A stretch of DNA of 64,000 nt from Megalobrama amblycephala (taxonomy: Eukaryota; Chordata; Actinopteri; Cypriniformes; Xenocyprididae), in NCBI RefSeq assembly GCF_018812025.1, contig NC_063045.1:61936339-62000338 (forward strand), given 5' to 3'. Both the position numbers and the translations under genes were made by a program. The notes beneath the pieces are model-generated. The model was given only the letters and a program-made list of their open reading frames with translations, did not search any database and was not told where the DNA came from. Within the stretch, counting starts at the first letter, position 1, and each line of letters opens with the position of its first letter. This document shows, in pieces, positions 47,159 through 58,674 of the stretch.

Positions 47159-49275
47159 TCACAAAGATGTCATCACTGTTGCTTAGATTAAGTTAAATAG
47201 GAAGAAAAGAATAAAAATACAGCGCTGCCTTGCAAACACTCATACGAGAGTCATAATACAGCTTGGGAAAATTACCAACTTCACAGAAATGCACAGATGA
47301 GTTGGGCAGGTTTTAGATTTTGTGACCAGCTGAGAGAAAGAAAACGAACAAATGATCAAAAAGCGCCGCGCCGTACAAAGAAACAATGTGGCTGAAATCT
47401 GCATATGGCCTACATTTCTTTGTTTTGAGCACACTTAAAAACCTTGATGACTTTGTTCTCTCATAAAAACGATTATTTTATGAGCATTGAAAACCATTCA
47501 GATCCAAATGCACATGGATTGTTCTAGTGAAACGTTTGAAATGTTAACCTTTGGGGAGGCTGGGAAAGGCCATGCGAGACCCTAGTTAACAAATCATTAT
47601 CTGCTTCATCTCTTCCATATCTGGTGAGAAACTCGAACCGGCGTTTTTTTCCCTCTCTTACAGCACATTCAGCTGGCTAAATAGAAAAGAAAATGGGGCT
47701 ACTGTTTTCACCTCCAACCCACACGCACACATAATCGCAACAATATGGGGGAAAAATCCAGGCATGGGACGCCACGCCAGCTCAATGATATAAAGTTACT
47801 GCGGCTGGAGGGAAAATGCTTTTTATCATTTGCAGATTACACAACACAAGGGACTTTTCTGTAACCCCGAGACCACCGGGACAAAGAGCGACTGTGACTG
47901 ATCTGAAATACACTTTTAAAACGCGCCATCACAAACTATCAGTCACAGACTCGCAGTACGTCAATGCACATCTCCAAGAACCTGAAGAAAGACGAAAGGA
48001 AGGAGGACAGAGTGCCTCAGAAGCACTTGAGATGAAATGACGGTGGTCTTTCTCCGAGAAACGCAGTCTCGTTTTTGGTCTAAAGTTGACCCTCTCTGCG
48101 ATGTCGAGTCGTTTTAGATAAACGTCTCAGACTGGCTCTCAAATGTCACTCATTTCGTTTTCACAGGCTGTTTACACTCTTGAGAGATTGCAGAAATGCT
48201 ATCCTGTGTCCTGTCAGGCACTACTGAAAACAAACGAGAGAAAACGCAAGTCCAGTGCTAAAAAAGTAAATATGCATGGCCATATTTCATGTGCCTACGT
48301 CGCTAAAATTCAACCAGTGTGGAAACAACTGCCAGAATGAGAAATCAGCTGAAACCAGACGCGGCCTGTCTCTTCTATTTCTTGCGTTCCTCCTAAACGC
48401 AGCACAAAAGAGATCAGATTTCCACACAAAATCATTTGCACATGACAAGGAAAGGGGATGAAAAAGGAAACATGTATATGTGCAAGCGCTTGAGCTTTGA
48501 GGTTTTGATTACCATATACAAATAGCAAGAAAACCAGTCAAGAATAGCGGCGGTTAATGCATCTGAATATGCCTTGTTGGGTTTAGGAAGAAATCGGAGA
48601 GTTTTGCTATCCTAGGCTCCCTCATCCATCCTCCTGTTTACTCCTTTTCCTTTCTGGCCCTAATCATTGCTTTTGTTGGCGCAGAAGCTCAGCGCTGGAA
48701 CACGGCGGTACAATAAAACATTTCCCTCACAACAACAACGATAAAGCACAAAAATGTAACCAGTAAAGTGCAGAACTTTTGCAGCTTTATTGAAAGAACA
48801 ACCATGTCGAGATTTACTGACGCGTTTTCCTCACAAATGCGACTGTGCAGCGGGTAGAATTTATGTGAACAGCTACTGAAGGAAAGCATTCAAGGGGCTG
48901 TAATTCAAATCTGACAACTCCCTGAAACGGCAGCGTTCGGCACTTCAGGCTCGTGAATGAGCGCACCGCTGTTCCCTTTAAACAACTCACTGGTCCAGCG
49001 CCAGCCAGAAACTGGCAGGGTCGCCCGGCGCCCCTCGGCCAGGAATCGATACATTTCCCGTGTCACGGGCGAATCCCTGCCTTTCCACGAGAGTGTGTTA
49101 GAGAAGCTTAATGCACGGAGAATCAGCCAGCGCTCATTATTGCACAGAGTTTATGACCCCTGACTGACAGAGAGAAGCCGCCAACTGCATCCTGCAGACA
49201 GACGGAGCTAAAAATGTCACAAGTTAATAATGAATGCACAGGCACATACACATTAACAAACTATGGCAGCGACAC
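47159..49275. other. long unique region, candidate conserved non-coding blocks
   Basis: Non-repetitive. The segment 48890-49190 is GC-rich with several CpGs (GGTCGCCCGGCGCCCC near 49019). Frames of 60-74 codons lack domains. No RNA gene seen. Confidence 0.35.
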
Positions 49276-49370
49276 TACGGGTGGGCGGTGGGACCGAAAC
49301 ATGCAATGAGTAATTCTATATCATCGGTAACAGTATTTCACGGTTTAGTTACTGACACTGGAACTCCACT
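49276..49370. mobile_element. possible hAT-like end fragment
   Basis: CACTACGGGTGGGCGGTGGGACCG followed by TATATCATCGGTAAC and ATTTCACGGTTTAG resembles the start of a known fish element type. Only one end is seen, so this is tentative. Confidence 0.3.
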
Positions 49371-49549
49371 GAAAAAATGGGTCATATATAAAAAAATAGT
49401 TTCATCTCTCTAGATATTTCCAGTGAATAAAATATTTTACAGCAAGAAAAAGTACTTTTTTTATTATTTCATGTAAAACCCTGGTCACAAACCAAAGGTT
49501 ATTCCTACAGACATAAAATAAGGAAATGGATATATAAAATAAGTGAAAA

Positions 49550-49614
<65 letters not shown>

Positions 49615-49722
49615 GAGTTTTTATTATTTTATATATAATTATAAATATATAAATAATACACATATATAAATTATTTATTTATATATTCATATAAATAAAA
49701 ATGAATAATATATAAATAAATG

Positions 49723-49775
<53 letters not shown>

Positions 49776-50117
49776 AAAAATATATATAAAAATAAAATTA
49801 TAAATATACATATCCAAGTTATTTATATATGCATTTAAATAAATACATAAAAACGAATAATAAATGAATAAATCAAATTATATATAAATATATATAAATA
49901 TATATATTGTACATTGTGTAAATATAAAATTGAAAACCAATTTATATATAAATAATGAAATTATAAACCAAAATATATAAATAAAATTATAAATACATAA
50001 ATAAATATACATATCTAGATTATTTATTTATATATGCGTATAAATAAAATAATGAAATTATAAATATACAAATATATATAATATAAATAATATAAATATA
50101 CAAATAAATGATATATA

Positions 50118-50174
<57 letters not shown>

Positions 50175-50287
50175 AATTAAAAATATATATACAAATAAAA
50201 TTATAAATATATAATATACATATCTAAGTTATTTATATATGCATTTAAATAAATACATTAAAATGAATAATATATAAATAAAATTGA

Positions 50288-50349
<62 letters not shown>

Positions 50350-50469
50350 GTATAAAATTGAAAACCAATTTATATATATAAATAATGAAATTATAAACAA
50401 TTATATAACTAAAATTATAAATACATAAATAAATAATATACAAATCTAGATTATTTGTATATGCGTATA

Positions 50470-50515
<46 letters not shown>

Positions 50516-50520
50516 TTTTA
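49550..50520. repeat. AT-rich region with five long (TA)n tracts
   Basis: TA runs occupy about 49554-49611, 49729-49773, 50122-50168, 50297-50343 and 50469-50512. They are joined by AT-only DNA in which AAATAAATTATAAAT-type words repeat. The tract spacing and shared linker words (GCATTTAAATAAATACAT at about 49830 and 50241) suggest a block of about 400 bp was duplicated. Confidence 0.9.
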
Positions 50521-52150
50521 AAAAAAAAAATAACAACACTAAATACCCAAAACAGTAAAAAATAATATTATAAAATTCTAAGTCACATATGAAACCATAA
50601 TAAAACAGCCATAAAACTATGACCAGACATCAATTTAAATCTATATTAATGCGCCACGTTGTGTAGCTGCGGATATGAGTCTCTGTTGGCTGACACACTG
50701 TAAACACGCCGTCGTGCAGCCCATCCCTAACCGACACTGAAAAGTCACAGAAGCTTTTGTGCATGAAGTCAAAAATGGCTGCTTTCAGTCGGCCTGTTGT
50801 CAATAAACACAAAGTCACTTTTCTCGTCCCAGTGCAATGCTGACTCTCCACTTTATCCAGCCGTTCACCACTTCCATTACGGTTTCTATCACTTTAGAAG
50901 AGGATATATTATTTATCTCCTTCCCTGTCTATGTTTGGAGGGCCTCGTTTGGGCCGGTAAACTGTGTTTGTTGTAGTTTAGTGTGGAATTTTCGAAGTGC
51001 CCACAGGAGACGGAATTTTCGCCTGATTCCAGTAGTTCTATTTTAATGGGCTTTTTAAACGGTCAAGATTTAATCAGAGGATTCCGACAGAATGCGTTTT
51101 TGCTTTCCCGGGTGATTTTTATGATTTGAACGCAATTAAATGCAATTTTGGGGTCGCTCGGTCCTCACTGAGGGCCCCGTGATTAACGACGGACACCTTC
51201 TTGTCTTTGGCAGTTCATCTCAACGCCCTCCGTTCTCGTGGTACGGTTGTGATAAGCTTTTCCCCGCGGGTACGAACGCGGCAGGTCATGCAGAAAGCCT
51301 TCATTAAGGAGACTTACTACTGTACGATTCTCAATCGGGCTCCTGTGAAATTAGCCCCAGCGAGCATGGCCCAGTTAAGCACTCGCGGCTCACGGGACCC
51401 TTGGGAAACGGCCTGGAGATGTGACTGAACATGAAAGTGCTGAGTTTGGGTTTACCAAGTGATATCACACGCAGATAAACTAATGGTCCAAACACAGAGC
51501 AACTGCTTATACATGGAAAACACAGAGAAACACACACCAAGATTAAGAGAACCACACCAGAACATGAAAGAGAGAGTTGAAACGCTGCGACATGAGAAAC
51601 CACAACAAGACCGTGAATCATAAAAGCAGCACAACGCAGATAGATTCTCATTACTTTGTTCTGCACTAGATACTCAAACGCCTCGAACGGATCACACAAT
51701 ATGTGTCTCTAATTTAGCAGCTCATTTAACCGGCCGAAAACACAACATTAAACATTGACATTGTGACACGAAGCTTCCCGCACAGTTTAAAACTCCGCTT
51801 GGCAGTTTTGTAGATAACTTAAAAGAAGAAATATGGGGGGAATTATCCAGAAGATTGATTCTGGAGAGATGAATGCGTGGTATTCATGCGTCTTTATCTG
51901 ACAGGGCTTGTGCTCTCCGGGCCTTGGGTTTAGTTATTCTCTCTGACAAAACATGTTGGGGCCGGGTTGAGGATGTGTCAGGAGGAGAACGCTTCATCAA
52001 TGTCTGACGGCGAGCTGATAGGCTGCGCGATCCGACGCAGGGATCAGTCTAAAATCCCCAAATGGAGAATGATAACCTGCAGGAATCCCTCTGTAGAGCG
52101 AATGGGGTTTCAGACCCTTCTACTCATCTGCTTTCTTAAGAAATAAAAAG
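50521..52150. other. unique DNA, candidate conserved non-coding blocks
   Basis: Non-repetitive, GC-rich with CpGs at 51130-51440 and 51880-52040. Frames up to 122 codons lack domains. No gene seen. Confidence 0.35.
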
Positions 52151-53990
52151 TTCTAACAAAAGTGAAAAAGTTTTGTAGGACGAGTTCTGAACAAGAATAT
52201 GATGGTAACAAAAGATGAACTCAATACCTGTTCAAATGTTGTCCCAACTTTCCATCTGAACAATCATTTTACAGTGACCATGTTAATGTGGTAACTATTA
52301 TTTAAAATGATTCCTTGCTTTACATTTGACTGGTTTTATTTATGCTGAATTAAACATTGAATTGAGCATGACATTTTCAAGCTGAAATATTATGAATAAT
52401 AGCTTGCAAATCTCTCACTAAATATTGGATTCAATCTTTTTGTCAACTTGTTTTCTTTTAATCAGGACAGGTTTTGTAATTGATCAATCGTAGGCCTTAT
52501 TTATCTAAGCTTATGCACCTCAGTTTTGCAGTGAAAAAAAACTTATTTGCAGATAATTTTGTCAATTTTACATTAAATAAGAAAGAAAATGGCACTGTTT
52601 ATCACAATAGTGTGCTTTAATATTTAATAGTTTTTTTTAAATAGTTTTATTTTGTACAATATGGCACATTTTTTTATTGAATTCAGTATCTGGTGATAAA
52701 ATAGCGTAACAAATTATTTATAACTTTTTTTTTTTGTAGGCCGGTCATTTTTGATAAGTGTGACTTTGTGCCATTTTGTACAAAATAAAAGTATTTCAAA
52801 ACAAATTTTCTGGTTAAACATTAAAGCACACTATTGTGCAATTTTCATTCATATTTAATGTTAAATAATATGCTGAAGTAAACACATTTTCAAGCTGAAA
52901 TATTATGAATAATATTACAAAAACAGCTTATAAATCTCTCATTATGCTACATCATCCCCAAATATTGGATTCAATCTTTTTGTCAACTTGTTTGCTTTTA
53001 ATCAGGACAGGTTTATATTTCTTTTTGGAAATGACCGATTGTAGGCCTTATTTATCTGAGCTTACATGTGAAAAAAAAACATTATTTGTGGATAATTTGG
53101 TCCATATTACATAAAATATGAAAAATGTGCACTGTTTATCACACTAGTGTGCTTTTAATGTTTAACCAGGAAATGCTTTTATTTTGTACAAAATGGCACA
53201 ATTGTGGTTTTCACTGTCAAAAATGACCGGCCTACAAAAAAGCTTATAAATCTCTTGTTATGCTATTTTATCACCAAATATCGGATTAATTATTTTTGTC
53301 AACTTGTTTTCTTTAAATTAGGACCGGTTTTGTATTTATTTTTCAAATTGATCAATCATAGGCCTTATTTATCTAAGCTTATGCACCTCAGTTTTTCTGT
53401 GAAAAAAAAAGCCTTATTTGCAGATAATTTTGGCAATTTTACATTAAATATGAACTTTATTAGTTTTTTATTTTGTACAATATGGCACAATTTTTTATTG
53501 AATTCAATATTTGGTGATAAAATAGCATAACAAATGATTTATACGCTTTTTTTTTTTTGTTGTTGTAGGCCGGTCATTTTTGATAAGTGTGACTTTGTGC
53601 CATTTTGTACAAAATAAAAGTATTTCAAAACAAATTTCCTGGTTAAACATTAAAGCACAGTATTGTGCAATTTTCTTTCATATTTAATGTAAAATTGACA
53701 AAATTATCTGCAAATAATGCTTTTTTTTACTCAAAAACTTGCATAAGCTCAAAGAAATAAGGCCTACGATCAATCACTTCCAAAAAGAAATGCAAATCCT
53801 GTCCTAGTTGAAAGAAAACAAGTGATTCCCAATAGATTCCCAGATCCAATATTTGGTAATAAGGTAGCATAACGAGAGAATTATAGGCCGGAAACATCAC
53901 AAGAGTTGTAGGGTTTTCAACACAACACAGGGTTAGAAATGTCCCGCTCAAGCTTTGAAATAAAGACGCAAAAGTATCACAGTATGATCC
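52150..53990. repeat. composite direct and inverted repeat element
   Basis: A word starting AATATTGGATTCAATC occurs at 52421 and 52961 and, changed, at 53275. It appears inverted near 53850. A block starting GGCCGGTCATTTTTGATAAG is present at 52739 and again at 53568. The units contain TTAAAGCACACTATTGTGCAA, itself palindromic. The region is therefore several rearranged copies of one AT-rich dispersed element. No coding frame of substance. Confidence 0.8.
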
Positions 53991-55477
53991 CATGCAACAC
54001 GCATCACATATCCCAAGTGTTCTGGGGGTTTACGATAGTGTTTGTTGAAAAAACAAACTGAAATCTAATGACCTTGCTCGACTGTGCATTCATGAGACTC
54101 TATTAGCGCCGCAAATTGACTGCAGTAGTTTGCCTTTTTTAAGTTGTTGCTGTTTTAAATATATATATATAGTGCAGAAATAAACTGTTGTGAATAACAT
54201 TTAATGTTGACTAACCAAGATCTTCTCTACTGCCCACAAAGCACCTGTCCATGCTAATAAAAAACAACTGTGGGTCTGTGCATTAGCACGACTCAAGTAA
54301 AATCAAGCTTAAATGGGGAGCATGGCCTGAGGCAGTGTTTCTCTAATGACCCATCATGCACCAGACCCTCTAGTCTCCCTTTGAGCTCCAACTTTACTGC
54401 CAAGTCAACAGTAGGACTTACACTGACCTCTTATCATCTCTCTGGCTGCATGGGGCCTTTAATGGAAAGCAGAATCCGGCGAAAACCTCAAAGTACCAAG
54501 TAAATGTATGTTCTTGTTTAAGCCTCATAAAAACAGGAAAGCACAAACATTTATCTGTGCTATGCTTTCATCTGCTGTCTGCAGAGCTAAAGAATAACAG
54601 AGCCAGGAGGCTGATAAAGTGAAGATAGGAAATGGAAACGCGTGGGTCTCATGTTCCCATGATTCCAGCAGGGCGGTGATTGCTTGTCCCGGCCTCCCTC
54701 TAAGGTGAACAGCGGTGCACGGCCCTTTCATTACACAAGACTTCTACATCAGTATGCACAACAAAAGTCCATCCCATGATGGTCAGTTTGGCCGGCGGAC
54801 AAGCGTTATGCATTAGCAAGAACACTAATAATTTGGCAAATGTAATTTTAGAGGCTTTGTGGAACTCGGATTGCATGCATTTCTCAGTCTTTGACTGACA
54901 TACGGATTCAACACGCAGTCACCTCTATACTCAGGAAGCATATGGCTGAGCATTTAAGGGTTAGTAATATGATTTTTTCTGCTGTACTAAGAACTTGCTA
55001 GTAAACTCACTCGTGCATGTTTTGAGAATATCCCAGCAGGCATCTTGTTTGATTGGACACCACTTTTTGCCAACAGGGAGAGCCATCACACGACAGCGGA
55101 GCTAAAAGCAAAGTGTTTCTGGTGGGACCGTGTGCTTTTTATAGCCGCGGCCCATGCATGCAATAAGCGAAAAACGGTGTTCTGCTATTAAGACACAATG
55201 ACAAGAAAAATATGCAAGAACAACCATCTAAAATGCAGGATTATTGTGTTGTTACAAGACAAATGATGCAACATTCTGCTTCATTTAAGAAGGTCAGAGG
55301 TGAAGAGTGCATTTTCTGCATCACTAGAGAGAGCAAATAAAATAATGACTTTTCAAATATACTACAAAGAATATGCATATGATTTGACTTATTTCATGCA
55401 TCACTACCACTGTGACATGAACAAACCTACAACACAAAGCATTAAGCTTCACTGAGCAACTACACTGCAAAAAAAAA
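53991..55477. other. unique DNA, nothing recognised
   Basis: Non-repetitive apart from a short TA run at about 54159. Frames under 80 codons lack domains. No RNA gene seen. Confidence 0.4.
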
Positions 55478-56185
55478 CATGGTAACATTAGTTAACTATG
55501 AACAATACTTATAAAGCATTTATTAATTTTACTTAATATTAATTTCAACATTTACTGATAAAAATCAGGGTTAAAAACAACCCAAGTCAGTTGAAAATGG
55601 ACAAACCCAGTGAATGGGTTGTTTTAACCCAACAAATTGGGTTGTTTTAATGCAGAGGTTGGGTTAAATGTTTGCTCAACCTGCTGGGTAGTTTTATTTA
55701 ACTCAAGTATTGTTTAAAAATTACTATTACTAAGTATTGTTTGCTTAAAATTAACCCCAAAATATGTTGGAAATTAACATTTATTAATATGTTTAATAAA
55801 ATATTAATTAAACAATAAACATTTATTAAATTGCTTATTGATTATTTTTGTTGCCTCTAGTAATTATGCATCTGATTTTTCATTTCCAGCCTATTTTGGA
55901 TTCATTTTAAGCCAGGCATATAGTCATTTTTAAACAATAGTTGAGTTAAATAAAACTACCCAGCAAACATTTAACCCAATCGCTGGGTTTGACAATTTTC
56001 AACCCAACTTGGGTTGTTTTTAACCCAGCATTTTTTAGAGAGAATGTTAATATTATTTAATAGACCTGAGCTGACATAAATTAATAATGTACAGTTGTTT
56101 TTTATTAAATACTGTAACAAATGTACTGCTCATTGTTAGTTTGTGTTAGTTAACTAAAGGGACCTTATTGTAAAGTGATGCCGAT
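55478..56185. mobile_element. TIR element split by a nested MITE
   Basis: The outer parts (GGTAACATTAGTTAACTATG at 55480 and GGGACCTTATTGTAAAGTGA at 56159) correspond to the two ends of the family seen whole at 10267-10446. They are separated by the TGCTGGGTT-type element. Confidence 0.65.
55566..56036. mobile_element. nested TGCTGGGTT-type MITE with long arms
   Basis: The left arm (AGGGTTAAAAACAACCCAAG, then TGGGTTAAATGTTTGC) and the right arm (AACATTTAACCCAAT, then CTTGGGTTGTTTTTAACCCA) are inverted copies over about 110-150 bp. The AT-rich centre includes TTAACATTTATTAA words in both directions. It is a longer member of the family at 41.6 kb. Confidence 0.8.
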
Positions 56186-56276
56186 TTTGTTGTGAAGTTG
56201 TAAATAAAACGGATTACTGGAGTATGTATTACAAGAAAATACTATTTCAGTGTTTCAACTTCAAAACTTTGTTTAA

Positions 56277-56795
56277 TTCAAGGTGTTGCGATAACTATAT
56301 TAGCCTCCACACCTGCGGACGATATCATTCAGTTAGGACTGTTTAATGATTAAACCGCATCCAAAATAAAAGTTTGTTTTTACATAATATATCTGCATGT
56401 ACTATGCATATTTATTTTGTATTTATAAAACACATACATTTAAGAAAAAATTACATGTGTATAATTAAAATTATATATAAATATGTATTGTTTTTTATAT
56501 TTTACATTTTTCTTAAATACATGCATATTTATGCGTTTATAAATACAAAATAAATACACATATTATGTAAACACAAACTTTTATTCTAGATGCGATTAAT
56601 CGTTAAACAGCCCTTCAGCTCTTTACAGCAGAATGGATTCTGATTGGCTGTGAAAGTGATTCCAACGATATTGTCGTTATCGTTATAGTTGTGCTGTGGA
56701 TTCTTTTTATAGGTAAAACTTTTTGTCTTTATCGTTTACAGTTATCGTCCTTGGTGGCCTTTACTTGCCATAATTATTAAGTTTCGGAAAGTACG
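56277..56795. mobile_element. nested pair of inverted-repeat elements
   Basis: The inner element (56337-56614) begins GGACTGTTTAATGATTAAAC and ends, inverted, GGGCTGTTTAACGATTAATC. Its arms of about 80-100 bp share AATAAAAGTTTG and TTTACATAATAT. It sits inside another element, whose GATAACTATAT and CGTTATAGTT words (about 56290 and 56690) lie on either side. No coding frame. Confidence 0.75.
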
Positions 56796-58674
56796 GTTCA
56801 GTTTGGTGACCTTCATAAATGAACCAAAATGTTACGTCTGAGCGTTTTGCGCGGTTGGACGCCGGCGCCGTACACCAGCAGGGCCAGTATGCGGTCGTGC
56901 ACATTTACGGCCGGGCGTCGTCCGCTCCCAAAAGACCGAACTCCATCCTTCAAACTGTACAAAGAGGCGTCACTCTCCTCTCCATATTTGCCCTGAGTGA
57001 AACCCCTTGACTGGTAATAACTCTCATCTCTCTCTCTCTCTCCATTTCCTGATCACAATTACCCTCTCCATGAGGAGCAGGGACTGTAAATTACATTTCT
57101 CTGATCTTCAGCTATAATTGGACACTGAGGATTCTCCGAGCAGTAAGTGGAAAACAAAGAGGCTTTGAGCGTTTGGGTTTGTATTTCACAACGCCACTCA
57201 TTACATTAAAGGAGAAGCGTAACATCACTCCATATTCAAAAGCACACATGACCACGGTGTGGCCGAGCCGGTTTGTTAAAGAGTTCTGTTGACAGACAGG
57301 TCGGTCACTTCTGCAATGCAATGCTTGAAGTATCTCACTAATGGACTGATAATAGAAGCCAGTGCTGCACTTTGATGCTTCCCCTGTAGTTTACAGGGTG
57401 ACAGTGTGTGATTAATTGCACGCACTCCACTCCCCGTTCGCTTTTCCTCTTTTCTGCAACGAACAGAGGCTGTCATTGCCGTGACTTTGCTCGCTCACCT
57501 ACCCGCACAGCTGGATACGGCGCATTTCGTCGCAGACAATGACGAGTGCATACTGTAATACATCTTTTACACAGCCAGAGCGCCACGTGACGTCAGGAGA
57601 AGAGAGCTGCAACCTCAGCACGCCTTTCGCAGCAATTATCACGAAAAAATATCCTCAGCACGGGGGAAGGCCAACAAACAGCATGCAATGCTGACGGCCC
57701 ACAAGTTTCTGATGACACGCCGTTTGGCTCGACCTTTACCTTCGCTAACACGTGACTGCGTTAGATGTCATTTTCTCCAACTAAAACTGGCATCCTGAGG
57801 GAATTACGATACACGGTGGCACTAGGTCATAGTATAGTAGCCGCTCAGCGCACAATGCTGCCTTTGTGTTTCCAAATGCATTTAGAGAACAACCATGATG
57901 ACTGTAACCTTAGTAGCACCCGTGAGACCCGACCGTTAGGCAATGAGGGAAGCGGTTAGAGTAATGATGATCGCAATAACATTCTCACTTACACTGAATT
58001 TTTTGAGCATTGAAAATATTTTCATACAAATAAAAGCATTAGGCCCCCCATTCATAAACAAAGCTCAGAGGACACATAGAGAGTGAGTGGACAGACATGG
58101 AAAAAGTGAACTCACGCTTTGACGCACTACGTTTTTTTGAACGGTAATTATAAGAGAACAAACGAGGCCTTTGTTTGCCTACAAAAAGGATAGAGAATTG
58201 CATATGGATATCCTGCAGAAAAAGCCTACATGAAAACAAAAATGCACAAGAATGGATTATGCACATCAACAAAGGTTCTGCATATTCAAATAGACAGCCG
58301 GTCTACTTCAGCTTCCAAATCCACACGGTTAAAGAGGATGACAAGATCGTCTCCTGTCTAAGTACTGTCAAGGGTTCTCTGGGTCGGACTGCGTGGTTTT
58401 TATCCGCCTCTTGACTTTCACAGTCGCCTCTTATTCATATTCAGCCACTTGTGGTGAAGATGTCAGTGATTTTACTGTACTTGATTCAGGCACTTGCTCT
58501 TTATCGCTCTCTTCTCCTCCTCCTCGCAAGGGCCAAGAGAACACTGGAACAAGTGGGAATTCACACACTTAATTAAAACAAGTGTATCGACAGTGAAAAA
58601 TAGGTGGATAAGGAGAAGAAAGGAGTGTGAGGAAATTTTTTTTGCCACGCAGAATATCTGAAACTACTGAAATA
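56796..58674. other. unique DNA, candidate conserved non-coding blocks
   Basis: Non-repetitive. The part 57420-57960 is CpG-bearing and balanced, with CACGTGACGTCA near 57586, which combines E-box and CRE-like words. A short (TC)n run is at 57029-57041. Frames under 80 codons lack domains. Confidence 0.35.
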
